Assembly (NCBI RefSeq): GCF_000964545.1 | Contig: NZ_BBVD01000012.1 | Span: 4,712-68,711, forward strand | Length of the DNA stretch: 64,000 nucleotides | Direction: 5' to 3' | Source of the DNA: Comamonas thiooxydans | GTDB lineage: Bacteria > Pseudomonadota > Gammaproteobacteria > Burkholderiales > Burkholderiaceae_C | In this document: positions 37,058 through 47,287 of the stretch, one piece after another | Position numbering within the stretch: position 1 is the first letter of the stretch | Layout: each line of letters starts with the position of its first letter | The notes under the pieces: generated by a model | Database searches by the model: none | What the model was told of the DNA's origin: nothing | Seen by the model: the letters and a program-made list of their open reading frames with translations, nothing else | Translations under genes and position numbers: made by a program

Positions 37058-37944
37058 GCCCGACCTCCACCTCCACCAAAATGCTCGACGCAGCCGATCT
37101 GGCTGCGGTGCGTCAGGCCAAGTACAACAAGCGCAAGCGCCTCAATCAGGTCGCGCTGACCCTGTCCATGGCAGCCATGCTGTTTGGCGTGTTCTGGCTG
37201 GTCTGGATTCTCTGGGAAACCATTCGCCAGGGCCTGGGTGGTCTGAACTTCGCCCTGTTCTCGCAGATGACGCCTCCCCCCAACGAGGAGGGCGGTATTG
37301 CCAATGCCATCTGGGGTTCGCTGATGATGGTGGCGCTGGCCACTTTCGTGGGCACGCCGATCGGTGTGATGGCCGGGGTCTATCTGGCCGAGTACGACAA
37401 AAAAGGCTGGCTGGCTTCCACCACCCGCTTCGTCAACGACATTCTGCTGTCGGCCCCCTCCATCGTCATCGGTCTGTTTGTCTATACCGTGGTGGTGGTG
37501 CGCTTCAAGAGCTTCTCCGGCATGGCCGGCGTGATCGCGCTGGCGCTGATCGTGATTCCCGTGGTCATCCGCACCACGGAAAACATGCTGGTGCTGGTTC
37601 CATCCAGCCTGCGTGAAGCGGCTTATGCGCTGGGTACGCCCAAGTGGAAGGTCATCATCATGGTGACCTTGCGCGCAGCCCGCGCCGGCGTGATCACCGG
37701 TGTGCTGCTGGCAGTGGCCCGCATTGCTGGCGAGACCGCTCCGCTGCTGTTCACGGCGCTGAACAACCAGTTCTGGAATGCCGACATGAGCAAGCCCATG
37801 GCCAGCCTGCCGGTCACCATCTTCAAATTTGCCATGAGCCCGTATGAGAACTGGCAGCAACTGGCCTGGGCCGGTGTCTTCCTCATCACTGTGGCTGTGC
37901 TGGGTCTGAATATCCTGGCGCGTTTCATCACCCGCCAGAAATAA
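37054..37944 (+). CDS. pstA: Phosphate ABC transporter permease PstA
   Basis: A 296-residue partner permease with about six membrane segments and the EAA loop SLREAAYALGTPKWKVIIMVTLR at about residues 186-208. LSAPSIVIGLFVYTVVVVRF is a conserved family segment. It is coupled to pstC by a 4-base overlap and lies 17 bases before pstB. Confidence 0.96.
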   Translation: MSPTSTSTKMLDAADLAAVRQAKYNKRKRLNQVALTLSMAAMLFGVFWLVWILWETIRQGLGGLNFALFSQMTPPPNEEGGIANAIWGSLMMVALATFVGTPIGVMAGVYLAEYDKKGWLASTTRFVNDILLSAPSIVIGLFVYTVVVVRFKSFSGMAGVIALALIVIPVVIRTTENMLVLVPSSLREAAYALGTPKWKVIIMVTLRAARAGVITGVLLAVARIAGETAPLLFTALNNQFWNADMSKPMASLPVTIFKFAMSPYENWQQLAWAGVFLITVAVLGLNILARFITRQK

Positions 37945-37961
37945 TTCGAAAGTTCAAGATC

Positions 37962-38738
<777 letters not shown>

Positions 38739-38748
38739 GGACTTAAAA

Positions 38749-39450
38749 ATGACAGAAAAACATTTGTCCACGCAGTTCGACTCCGAACTCAATCGTGTCT
38801 CGGCACGCGTCATGGAGCTGGGCGGTCTGGTCGAGTCGCAGATCAGCAATGCCGTCTACGCACTGACCAGCTTCAGCACCGAAGCGGTTGAGCAGGTCAT
38901 CAGCACCGAGCAGCGCGTCAACGCCATGGAGGTCGAGATCGACCATGAGCTGTCGTCCATCATTGCGCGCCGCCAGCCCACGGCCCGCGACCTGCGCCTG
39001 CTGATCGCCTTCTCCAAGGCCACGGCCAACCTGGAGCGCATGGGCGACGAAGCCTGCAAGATGGCGCGCATGGTCAAGTCCATCATCGAAAGCGGCGCTG
39101 CCCGTTCGCTGCCCAGCGGCGAGTTGCGCATGGCGGCACAGATGGCTTCCGAGCTGCTGCGCAAGACCCTGGATGCCTTCGCACGACTGGACACCAAGGC
39201 GGCGGTTGCCATCTTGCGTGAAGACGACCTGATCGACGAAGAGTTCGACGGCTTTGTGCGCAAGCTCATCACCTACATGATGGAAGATCCGCGCACCATC
39301 TCCGCCAGCCTGGACCTGCTGTTCCTGGCCAAGGCCATCGAGCGTATCGGCGACCACTCCAAGAACGTGGCCGAGCTGATCATCTACCTGGTCGAGGGCA
39401 AGGATGTGCGCCATCAGACCATGGCTGAAATCGAATCTGCGGTGTTGTAA
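38749..39450 (+). CDS. phoU: Phosphate transport/signalling regulator PhoU
   Basis: A 233-residue protein of two three-helix bundles that connects PstSCAB to PhoR and represses the Pho response when phosphate is plentiful. Each half carries a metal-site motif of the E/DxxxD type, e.g. NLERMGDEACKMAR and AIERIGDHSKNVAE. ATG 38749 gives the normal length; the frame continues upstream into pstB out of phase. It is followed by phoB after 18 bases. Confidence 0.96.
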   Translation: MTEKHLSTQFDSELNRVSARVMELGGLVESQISNAVYALTSFSTEAVEQVISTEQRVNAMEVEIDHELSSIIARRQPTARDLRLLIAFSKATANLERMGDEACKMARMVKSIIESGAARSLPSGELRMAAQMASELLRKTLDAFARLDTKAAVAILREDDLIDEEFDGFVRKLITYMMEDPRTISASLDLLFLAKAIERIGDHSKNVAELIIYLVEGKDVRHQTMAEIESAVL

Positions 39451-39468
39451 GACGGAGGCTACTCAGGG

Positions 39469-40164
39469 ATGAAGAAGATGCCCATGGTCCTCATCGTGGA
39501 GGACGAACCTGCGATTGCAGAGTTGATCGCGGTCAATTTGAGGCATAACGGCTTCCAGCCCGTCTGGGCGGAAGACGGTGTTTCGGCGCAGCGCGAGCTT
39601 GATGCCGTGCTGCCCGACGTGATTTTGCTCGACTGGATGCTGCCCGGTGCCAGCGGCCTGTCTCTGGCCCGCAAATGGCGTGCCGACAGTCGCACCAAGG
39701 CCGTGCCCATTCTCATGCTGACGGCGCGTGGCGACGAGCCCGACAAGGTGGCGGGCCTGGATGCCGGTGCGGATGACTACATCACCAAGCCTTTCTCCAC
39801 CCAGGAGCTGCTGGCCCGTATCCGTGCCGTGCTGCGCCGCCGTGCGCCTGAGCAGGTGCAGGACAAGGTCAGCATTGGCGAGCTGGTGCTGGATGCCGCA
39901 GCCCACCGCGTGAGCTGGCAGGGCGATCTGCTCAAGATCGGACCTACCGAGTTCAAGCTGCTCAACTATCTGATGAAGCACCCCGAGCGCGTGCACAGTC
40001 GTGCGCAGTTGCTCGACAAGGTCTGGGGCGATCATGTCTTCATTGAAGAGCGCACCGTGGACGTGCACGTCAAGCGCTTGCGAGAATCGCTGGGCGTGGC
40101 GGGTGTTCTGATTGAGACCGTGCGCGGTGCGGGCTACCGTTTCAGCGCCCAGGCCATGGCCTGA
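39469..40164 (+). CDS. phoB: Phosphate regulon response regulator PhoB
   Basis: A 231-residue OmpR-family regulator. The receiver domain (1-120) contains the acidic pair in VLIVEDEPAI, the phosphoacceptor Asp in VILLDWMLPG (about residue 54) and Lys in DYITKPFS. The winged-helix DNA-binding domain (about 130-230) includes EFKLLNYLMKHPERVHSRAQLL and RTVDVHVKRLRESL. GGAGG precedes the start. It presumably binds the Pho boxes found at ppk1 and pstS. Confidence 0.97.
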   Translation: MKKMPMVLIVEDEPAIAELIAVNLRHNGFQPVWAEDGVSAQRELDAVLPDVILLDWMLPGASGLSLARKWRADSRTKAVPILMLTARGDEPDKVAGLDAGADDYITKPFSTQELLARIRAVLRRRAPEQVQDKVSIGELVLDAAAHRVSWQGDLLKIGPTEFKLLNYLMKHPERVHSRAQLLDKVWGDHVFIEERTVDVHVKRLRESLGVAGVLIETVRGAGYRFSAQAMA

Positions 40165-40230
40165 CAGCACTTCCCCCCGAACCTCGGCCCAGCCTGGCTG
40201 GGTCGTCAAAAATCACAACTGAAAGCAAAT

Positions 40231-41628
40231 ATGGGGTGGCGTGGTTTTCGATTGTTGGCTTCTCAGGTCGCGGCAGCCGTGGTGGTATGGCTGCTGTGGG
40301 CCTATCTGGTTGCACCTGCCGCTACGGTGCTGCAGCAATGCGTGGCGGCCATGGCGGGCGCCTTGATCGGCGGCTGGATATGGTGGCTGGTGGACAGCTG
40401 GAATGGCGCGCGGCTGCTGCACTGGCTGCGCCAGTCGGAACTGGGCGCGGTACCCAATCTGGCAGGGATCTGGGGCGAGGCCAGCGTGCGCATGCGCCGC
40501 TGGATTCGCCAGAGCGTGCAGCAGGTGCAGCAGGGCGACCAGCGGCTCAATGACATTCTGTCTGCCTTGCAGGCCAGTCCCAATGGTGTGGTGCTGCTCG
40601 ATGCACAGGGCCGCATCGAATGGTGCAATCAGATTTCCGCCAAGCAGTTCGGCTTTGACGCCGAGCGCGATGTGCTGCAAAGCATCGGTAATCTGGTGCG
40701 AGATCCTCAGTTCAGTGCCTATTTTGCGGCGCAGGACTTCAGCCATGATCTGGTCATGCAGGGGCGCGAAAGCACACCTTCGCGGCCGGTCAAGCTGTCG
40801 GTGCAGCTCTACGGCTACGGTGAAGGGCGCAAGCTGCTGCTGGCGCGCGATGTGACGGCGCTGGAGCAGGCCGAGGCCATGCGCCGCGACTTCGTGGCCA
40901 ATGTCTCGCACGAAATCCGCACGCCTCTGACCGTGCTGGCCGGTTTTGTCGAGACCCTGCAGAACCTGCCGCTCGAGGAAGACGAGCGCAGGCGCTATCT
41001 GGAGCTGATGGCCCAGCAGGCCGAGCGCATGCAGCATCTGGTGGAAGACTTGCTGACCTTGTCGCGCCTGGAGGGCAGCCCGCTGCCCAGCAACAATGAC
41101 TGGGTGTCGGTGGCGCAGCTGCTCAATCGCTGTGAGAACGAGGCTCGTGGCCTGTCCAATGCCTTGACGCGCAAGCAGGCCAAACCCCATGTGCTGAACT
41201 TTCCTGATGAGCAGGCACTGCGGCAGGCCGGAGATCTGGCAGGCGCAAGCGCAGAACTGCACAGTGCGTTTTCCAATCTGCTGGCCAATGCCATGCGCTA
41301 CACGCCGGCTGGCGGGCAGATCGATGTGCGCTGGCAACTGCTGCCCGATGGATCGGCCCGCTTTGCCGTCAAGGACTCCGGCCCCGGCATCGACGAAAAG
41401 CATGTGTCGCGCCTGACGGAGCGCTTTTATCGCGTGGATCGCAGCCGCTCACGCGATACGGGCGGCACCGGCCTGGGGCTGGCCATCGTCAAGCATGTGC
41501 TGCAGCGGCATGGCGCCAGGCTCAGTATTGAGAGTGAGCTGGGCAAGGGTTCGGAATTCGCCGTCACCTTCCCGCCCAGCCGAGTGCGGGCGGCTGCTGA
41601 AGTACCCGCCAAGGCACTTTCTCATTAG
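40231..41628 (+). CDS. phoR: Phosphate regulon sensor histidine kinase PhoR
   Basis: A 465-residue sensor kinase. Two N-terminal membrane segments (about residues 8-28 and 33-53) have almost no periplasmic loop, as expected of PhoR, which senses through Pst/PhoU. A PAS domain follows (about 105-200, LLDAQGRIEWCN), then the phosphoacceptor motif FVANVSHEIRTPLTVLAG and the ATPase domain with N, G1 (VKDSGPGI) and G2 (GGTGLGLAIVKHV) boxes. The 3' end overlaps the convergent MATE gene by four bases. Confidence 0.96.
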   Translation: MGWRGFRLLASQVAAAVVVWLLWAYLVAPAATVLQQCVAAMAGALIGGWIWWLVDSWNGARLLHWLRQSELGAVPNLAGIWGEASVRMRRWIRQSVQQVQQGDQRLNDILSALQASPNGVVLLDAQGRIEWCNQISAKQFGFDAERDVLQSIGNLVRDPQFSAYFAAQDFSHDLVMQGRESTPSRPVKLSVQLYGYGEGRKLLLARDVTALEQAEAMRRDFVANVSHEIRTPLTVLAGFVETLQNLPLEEDERRRYLELMAQQAERMQHLVEDLLTLSRLEGSPLPSNNDWVSVAQLLNRCENEARGLSNALTRKQAKPHVLNFPDEQALRQAGDLAGASAELHSAFSNLLANAMRYTPAGGQIDVRWQLLPDGSARFAVKDSGPGIDEKHVSRLTERFYRVDRSRSRDTGGTGLGLAIVKHVLQRHGARLSIESELGKGSEFAVTFPPSRVRAAAEVPAKALSH

Positions 41629-42998
41629 GAGGCTCCAGGCTGGGTCTGCGGCTTTGGAGGTTGTATGGCTCTGTGCAAAATGCTGCTGAAGGCCATGGCC
41701 GTGACAAACAGGGCTGCCGCGCTGCAAACCCAGAAGGGCATGGGTGTGGCCTGCCAGTCCAGCCAGCCTTCGGCTGCCTGCCATCGGTAGGTCAGCCAGT
41801 AGCCAAGGCCCAGGCCGCCGCCCCATAGCAGCAGGCAATAGATCACCAGAGGCGCCACGGTCACGCGATAGCAGCGCAGCACGAAAATGCAATAGGTCTG
41901 CACGCAGTCCGCCACATGGTATGCAGCCACGCAGATTAGCAGCCAGGATGTCATTGCCAGCACCCGCGGGGAGTCGGTGTAGATGTCTGCAATCCAGGTG
42001 CGAGCGATCAAGAGCGTAGCTGCTGTCGCAATACCGATGAGCAGAGCAAGCTTGAAACACTGTTGAATCAGCGTCCTGGCCTGGGCCTCATCACCGGCGC
42101 CGCGCCAGTAGCTGACTCGGGCGCTGGTGGCGATGGCCAGAGAAAGCGGCACCATATAGCAGATGGCGGCCAGATTGGCGGCGATCTGGTGGCTGGCGGA
42201 CGAGAGCGAGCCCTGCCTTGCCACATACAGGGCCATGAGGGTGAAGGAGGTGACTTCCACCAGAATGGCCAGGCCTGCAGGAATGCCCAGGCGGCAGAAA
42301 TGGCCAAGTTGCCGCCAGTCAGGGCGCTCCAGCTTCTGCCAAAGCGCCAGCGGAGCATAGAAATCCTGAGTGCGCATCAGCCACAGAGCCACGGCAAACA
42401 TGGTGTAGTTGACCAGCAGCGTGGCCAGTGCGCAGCCCACTGCTCCGAGGGGCGCAAGACCCAGCCCGCCAAAGGTGAACCAGATGGACAAGGGGATCTT
42501 GATCAGCAGCGAGATGAGTTGCAGCCAGGTGACCAGCTTGGGGTGGCCTAGCGCCTGGTTGAGCGCGCTGTAGATGCGAAACAGCAGCGCCGGAGGCAAG
42601 CCCCAGGCCAGTACGGCGAGATAGCGCTTGACCTCCAGTTGCAGCGCATCGGGCACGCCCGTCCAGTGCAGCAGTGCACCGGGCATGAGCAGCACCGCCA
42701 TGCCGAGCACGCAGGCCATGGCGCACAGATACATGGACTGGCGCAGCGATTGACCTATGGCCAGGGGCTGACCAGCGCCGCGCTGCTCGGACCACAAGGG
42801 CAGAAGAGCCTGAAAAATGCCCATCAGCGAGGCATAGACGCTGATGAAAATGGCCAACCCTACGGAGAGGGCGGCCACGGCATCGTTGGAATAGCGGCTG
42901 GCCACGATGGTGTCGGTGGTGCCAAAGGCCATGACGGCCAGCTGCCCGGCCAGCACGGTGCCCGCATGCCGTCCTATGTACTGCAATTCGCCCTTCAT
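41625..42998 (-). CDS. MATE family efflux transporter
   Basis: A 457-residue integral membrane protein with about 12 hydrophobic segments in two similar halves, the MATE pattern. HAGTVLAGQLAVMAFGTTDTIVASRYSNDAVAALSVG style text at residues 10-45 matches the first-helix region of NorM-type Na+/H+-coupled drug exporters (given here only in outline: GQLAVMAFGTTDTIVA is the key part). Its start overlaps the stop of the membrane glycosyltransferase gene upstream (42995-42998), so the pair is probably co-transcribed. Substrate unknown. Confidence 0.9.
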   Translation of the reverse strand: MKGELQYIGRHAGTVLAGQLAVMAFGTTDTIVASRYSNDAVAALSVGLAIFISVYASLMGIFQALLPLWSEQRGAGQPLAIGQSLRQSMYLCAMACVLGMAVLLMPGALLHWTGVPDALQLEVKRYLAVLAWGLPPALLFRIYSALNQALGHPKLVTWLQLISLLIKIPLSIWFTFGGLGLAPLGAVGCALATLLVNYTMFAVALWLMRTQDFYAPLALWQKLERPDWRQLGHFCRLGIPAGLAILVEVTSFTLMALYVARQGSLSSASHQIAANLAAICYMVPLSLAIATSARVSYWRGAGDEAQARTLIQQCFKLALLIGIATAATLLIARTWIADIYTDSPRVLAMTSWLLICVAAYHVADCVQTYCIFVLRCYRVTVAPLVIYCLLLWGGGLGLGYWLTYRWQAAEGWLDWQATPMPFWVCSAAALFVTAMAFSSILHRAIQPPKPQTQPGAS

Positions 42999-44719
42999 GG
43001 GGCTTTGGGGTCGGTGTACTTGAGCAGTACCAGGACTTCCTTTTGGCCTGCCAGACGGGTGATGCGGCTGACCTCGCTCCAGCCCTGGCGCAGCTTGCGA
43101 TTGTGATCGCCCGCCCAGCGGTCTGCGTCGACCAGCGCCCAGCCGCAGTCGCCTGGATTGCTGCGACGCAATAGCGCCGTATCCACATGGGTGTAGTAGC
43201 GCACGGCCGCAATCTGCGAACGGCCCAGGCCGTAGGTCAGCACGCAGCTTGTGGCGCCGTTCTGCTTGAGTTCGCCGCCCAGCTGTGTCATCTGGAATTC
43301 ATAGCTGCGAGCATGATCCAGCGGCTCCATCCAGAGTGTGGACAGCAAAACCCAGCTCAGTGTGGCGCCGCCGGCCGGGAGCACCAGGCTCTTCCAGATG
43401 GCTGCACGATTGCGCGAGGTGCGCCAGACCACCAGTACAAACCAGCCGGCCGTGGCGATCAGCGCCACGATGACGGTGAGCCAGGAGATGCTGGCCTCGA
43501 ACTGCGGAGCCAGACGCGCAATATTGGCGGCGATCTTGGGCGGGAATCCGGTCTGAAACGCCAGCCAGACCACCCAGATGGCAATCGCGGATGCCGTAAA
43601 GAACAGCAGCGTGAACCAGTCGATCAGCGCGCTGATGCTGCGGCGGAATGTGGGCAGGGCGAAGGCGGCCAGGGTGGCAATGGCGGGAAGTCCCAGCAGC
43701 AGCGCACGATCGGCCGGGGTGCTGCTCAGGCAGGCAGCCACAGGGACTGTGGCAAACAGCAGGGCGATGGACAGATGCGGGTTGTGACCGGGGCGTGCAA
43801 TCTGGCGGCGCCAGACCCACAGTGTCCACAAAGCCAGGGGCCAGGCGGGCCAGCAGAACCACAGCAGCAGTTGCAGCAGGGCATCCCAGTCCTTGAACGA
43901 GTCCACCAGATGCCAGACCCATTGATGCAAGGCCGTGGTCAGGCTGGCAGCGAGCACCGTGGCGGCCAGCCAGGCTGCGGCCCAGGTGCGGGCCTGACGA
44001 TGGGCGCGGCCGGGATTGTCGCCCCAGCTGCGCTGTGTGAAGGCGATCACGCTGCCGCCCAGTCCGAACAGTACGGAAAGAGTGGGTGCGCCGCTCAGGG
44101 CCAATCCCAGCAGGCCGAATAGCAGTGCCGCGGCTGACTTCCTGGGGTGATAGGCCATGGCCGCTGCTGCAAAAAACAGCAGCGCCGTGCAGCCCAGCTG
44201 CGTGACATAGCTGGTGGTTTCATGCGAGAGCTGGGCCAGGCCCAGGCAGGCAACCAGGGCCAGCAAAGCCGCATCGGCCATGGCGCGGGCATAGTCGATC
44301 AGCTGGGCTTCCCCGCCAAAGGCAAAGGCCACGGGCTGCGCCCCGGGGGTGCGTGCAAGGTAATAGGCTCCCCACCAGGTGGCGCCCAGGGTCACGATCA
44401 GCAAGGCGATGAAGGGCAGGCGCGCCGCCATCTCGGCGCCAAGCAGCCACTCGAAACCCTGCAAGGACAAGGCACCCAGCCAGTAGGGCAGCAGACCGTC
44501 CATGCTGGGAGCCAGGCCCGAGAGCTTGGGGGCCAGCCAGTCGGTCTTGCCCAGCGCCAGCTCGCGCATATAGCCAAAGGCCTCCATATCGTTGGAGCGC
44601 CAGGGGCCACGCATGACAAAGCCGGGAATCACATAGGCCAGGCACAGCAAAAGCAGGGCCCAGCGCGGCAGGCGGCGTACAGCGCTTTGGGCAACGATGG
44701 CAGGTGTGGGCTGGTTCAC
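42995..44719 (-). CDS. ArnT/PMT-like membrane glycosyltransferase
   Basis: A 574-residue protein with about 11-12 hydrophobic segments and a C-terminal soluble part. The first extramembrane loop contains RSNDMEAFGYMRELALG, in the position where GT-C transferases have an acidic catalytic motif, and LARTPGAQPVAFAFGGEAQ resembles the ArnT/PMT family layout. These enzymes move sugars from polyprenyl-phosphate donors to lipid A or proteins in the periplasm. The C-terminal 90 residues (from about YEFQMTQLGGELKQNG) look like a periplasmic domain. Co-transcribed with the MATE gene. Specific substrate not deducible. Confidence 0.7.
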   Translation of the reverse strand: MNQPTPAIVAQSAVRRLPRWALLLLCLAYVIPGFVMRGPWRSNDMEAFGYMRELALGKTDWLAPKLSGLAPSMDGLLPYWLGALSLQGFEWLLGAEMAARLPFIALLIVTLGATWWGAYYLARTPGAQPVAFAFGGEAQLIDYARAMADAALLALVACLGLAQLSHETTSYVTQLGCTALLFFAAAAMAYHPRKSAAALLFGLLGLALSGAPTLSVLFGLGGSVIAFTQRSWGDNPGRAHRQARTWAAAWLAATVLAASLTTALHQWVWHLVDSFKDWDALLQLLLWFCWPAWPLALWTLWVWRRQIARPGHNPHLSIALLFATVPVAACLSSTPADRALLLGLPAIATLAAFALPTFRRSISALIDWFTLLFFTASAIAIWVVWLAFQTGFPPKIAANIARLAPQFEASISWLTVIVALIATAGWFVLVVWRTSRNRAAIWKSLVLPAGGATLSWVLLSTLWMEPLDHARSYEFQMTQLGGELKQNGATSCVLTYGLGRSQIAAVRYYTHVDTALLRRSNPGDCGWALVDADRWAGDHNRKLRQGWSEVSRITRLAGQKEVLVLLKYTDPKAP

Positions 44720-44844
44720 GCAATCAATCCAGTAGCGGCTGTGCGAATTTGCACGGCCAGATCAGGCGAAAGCGCTTGAAGTCAAAGCGCTTGGTGCTCC
44801 GATGATAGGAGCATTGGGATTCCGTGGGGCGGCACCCAAAAAAG

Positions 44845-44877
44845 AAAAAGGCAGCACGGTTGCCCGGGCTGCCCTTT
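44845..44877 (-). terminator. Terminator after rpmE2
   Basis: GGCAGC (44850-44855) pairs with GCTGCC (44868-44873), flanked by A-run and TTT on the plus strand, so the minus-strand transcript ends in a T-run just after the L31 gene. Confidence 0.7.
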
Positions 44878-44894
44878 CAGCAAAAAAGTAAGAA

Positions 44895-45140
44895 TTACTT
44901 CTTGCCGAAGCGGTTGCGGAACTTCTCCACGCGACCACCCATGTTGTCCACCGACTTTTGTGTGCCAGTGTAGAAGGGGTGCGATTCAGAAGTGGTATCC
45001 AGCTTGAACAGAGGGTACTCTTTACCTTCGAAGTTTTCGGTTTCCTTGGTGGAAACGCAAGAACGTGTCACGAACTTGAAGCCGTTGGACATGTCAACGA
45101 ACAGAACTTCGCGGTAATTGGGGTGAATGCCTTCTTTCAT
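44895..45140 (-). CDS. rpmE2: 50S ribosomal protein L31, type B
   Basis: An 81-residue protein MKEGIHPNYREVLFVDMSNG... with the L31 motif SESHPFYTGTQKSVD at about residues 51-65. Only one Cys (residue 28) is present and there is no CxxC zinc site, so this is the zinc-independent type B form. ATG 45140 fits the family; the frame extends further upstream without ribosome-binding support. In related bacteria L31 is commonly next to rho; here about 14.6 kb separate them. Confidence 0.95.
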   Translation of the reverse strand: MKEGIHPNYREVLFVDMSNGFKFVTRSCVSTKETENFEGKEYPLFKLDTTSESHPFYTGTQKSVDNMGGRVEKFRNRFGKK

Positions 45141-45496
45141 GATCTTTCCTTTGGTCAAGTGCGGGAGCCGCACCAGCCTGTCCGGTGTACTTTCCGCATA
45201 AAAGCTCTCCATTATTGCACACAATGAGAAAACACCACCACATGCGTCCGCAGGCGGTGGTGTGCGGTCAGCTTGCAAACCATGACCAATAGCTTCGGTG
45301 GCAGGCCTGATCCAGGCAAGGCTGCAGAGTTCTTCTGGCTGCAGCAGCCCGGTGCTTGGAGCCGGCTTGCGCATGCCGGAGCGCTTCCGGCTGCGGGAGC
45401 TTGATGTGGCTCAACTCCCGGCAGGTCGTGACTATGCAACAACTTCTGCAGCGCATAAGATGTTGCGTTATTGCCATGCAGCAAAAAGGGGCCGCT
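45141..45496. other. 356-bp divergent gap between rpmE2 and phaC-like gene
   Basis: No supported gene. An AT-rich stretch near 45205-45235 (TCCATTATTGCACACAATG) is a likely promoter area for rpmE2 on the minus strand. The frame of the downstream synthase stays open back to 45356 without family-like sequence. I see no clear operator. Confidence 0.5.
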
Positions 45497-47200
45497 ATGG
45501 TTGACCGCGAGGCCGAAGCTCAGTTCAGTTCCAGCCAGCAGCTTGATCAAGCTGTGCGTGCGATGTGGGCGCAGCAGTGGCTGTCGGTTTCCCCCGAGTC
45601 CCAATGGCAGGCCTGGATGGATTGGGCCGGCAATCTCGCCATCAGCCCGGGAAAGCGTCTGGATCTGGCAAGGCTGGCGCTGGAGGAATGGGCCAGGCTT
45701 TGCTATGGCGGGCCACAGACGCAGGAGGCGGAACGTCTCTTTCAGGCTCCTGAATGGAGGCAATGGCCGTTCACGGTCATGAGTGCGGGATTTGTCGCCC
45801 AGCAACGCTGGTGGCAGGCTGCCACCCAAGGCGTTCCAGGTGTTGAAAAACATCACGAGCGTCTGGTCGGGTTCTGGAGCAGGCAGTGGCTGGAGATGCT
45901 TTCGCCAGCGAACTTTTTTGCCACCAACCCGATAGTTCTGGAACGTACCGCCAAAGAGGGCGGGGCGAATCTGGTGCGTGGCTTCCAGTACCTGATGGAG
46001 GATGTGCATGCGCAGCTCGCAAACAAGCCGCCTGCAGGTTGCGAGGGGTTTCAGGTGGGGCGCGATGTGGCCGTCACCGCTGGCAAGGTGGTGCTGCGCA
46101 ACCAGCTGATGGAGCTGATCCAGTACGCGCCGACAACCGACAAGGTCCATCCCGAGCCGGTATTGATCATGCCGGCCTGGATCATGAAGTACTACATCCT
46201 GGATCTTTCGCCACACAATTCGCTGATCAAGTATCTGGTCGATCAGGGACATACGGTGTTCTGCGTCTCCTGGAGGAACCCCGATGCCGGAGATCGAGAT
46301 CTGGGCATGGACGACTATGTCGAGCTGGGCTGGCGCGCTGCGCTGGATGTCGTCACGGCCATCGTGCCGGGGCAGAAGGTGCATGCCGCAGGCTATTGTC
46401 TGGGCGGAACCTTGCTGGCCATTGCGGCAGCCGCGATGGCGCGCGATGGAGACGAGCGTCTGGCATCGATGACCTTGCTGGCCGCGCAGACCGATTTCAC
46501 CGAACCCGGCGAGCTGGCGCTGTTCATCGACGAAGCGCAGGTCAGCCTGCTTGAGGCCCAGATGGCCCAGCAAGGCTATCTGCGCGCCGATCAGATGGCG
46601 GGCGCATTCCTGATGCTGCGCTCCCATGATCTGCTGTGGTCGCGCATGGTCAATCAATACCTGCTGGGCGAGCGGGCACCGATGAGCGATCTCATGGCCT
46701 GGAATGCCGACGCCACGCGCATGCCTGCCAGGATGCACTCGCAATACCTGCGCCGTCTGTTTCTGAATAACGATCTCAGTGAAAGCCGCTATCCGGTCGA
46801 TGGCAAGCCGGTCTCGCTCCTCAATCTGCAAGTGCCCATCTTCTGTGTGGGAACGCTCACCGATCATGTAGCGCCTTGGCAATCGGTATTCAAGCTGCAC
46901 CACCACACTGCGGCTGAAATCACCTTTGTGCTGACGAGTGGCGGCCACAACGCCGGCATCGTCAGCGAGCCCAGCCATCCGCGACGCCGCTACCAGTTGC
47001 TCACGCGGTCTGTCGGCGCGCAGGACGTTGTCGCCCAGCAGTGGCAGCAAGAGGCCGAGCAGCGCCAGGGCTCCTGGTGGCCGGCATGGGACGAGTGGCT
47101 CAAAAACAGATCCGGCACACCGATAGCTCCGCCGCGCATGGGCGGCACGAGCGGCGGGCCCTTGTATGACGCTCCAGGCCAGTACGTGCTCGGGCATTGA
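45497..47200 (+). CDS. phaC: Poly(3-hydroxyalkanoate) synthase homologue (class I-like)
   Basis: A 567-residue protein. Class I synthases polymerise 3-hydroxyacyl-CoA on a Cys nucleophile. The lipase-like box GYCLGG puts Cys at residue 301; Asp456 (GTLTDHVAPW) and His484 (SGGHNAGIV) complete the triad, with spacings of 155 and 28, close to 161 and 28 in the Cupriavidus enzyme as I recall it. The N-terminal PhaC domain includes ANFFATNPIVLERTAKEGGANLVRG. ATG 45497 follows AGGGG by five bases. There is no phaA or phaB here; instead a phasin-like gene, DUF3141, phosphate acyltransferase and kinase genes follow, so this may be a second, specialised synthase. Confidence 0.88.
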   Translation: MVDREAEAQFSSSQQLDQAVRAMWAQQWLSVSPESQWQAWMDWAGNLAISPGKRLDLARLALEEWARLCYGGPQTQEAERLFQAPEWRQWPFTVMSAGFVAQQRWWQAATQGVPGVEKHHERLVGFWSRQWLEMLSPANFFATNPIVLERTAKEGGANLVRGFQYLMEDVHAQLANKPPAGCEGFQVGRDVAVTAGKVVLRNQLMELIQYAPTTDKVHPEPVLIMPAWIMKYYILDLSPHNSLIKYLVDQGHTVFCVSWRNPDAGDRDLGMDDYVELGWRAALDVVTAIVPGQKVHAAGYCLGGTLLAIAAAAMARDGDERLASMTLLAAQTDFTEPGELALFIDEAQVSLLEAQMAQQGYLRADQMAGAFLMLRSHDLLWSRMVNQYLLGERAPMSDLMAWNADATRMPARMHSQYLRRLFLNNDLSESRYPVDGKPVSLLNLQVPIFCVGTLTDHVAPWQSVFKLHHHTAAEITFVLTSGGHNAGIVSEPSHPRRRYQLLTRSVGAQDVVAQQWQQEAEQRQGSWWPAWDEWLKNRSGTPIAPPRMGGTSGGPLYDAPGQYVLGH

Positions 47201-47287
47201 GTTTTCAAAAGCCGTCTGGTCACGGTGATATGCCGGACGGTCCGCCAGCCTCTCGATAGGCACCACCATCACCATAGGGAGAACGAT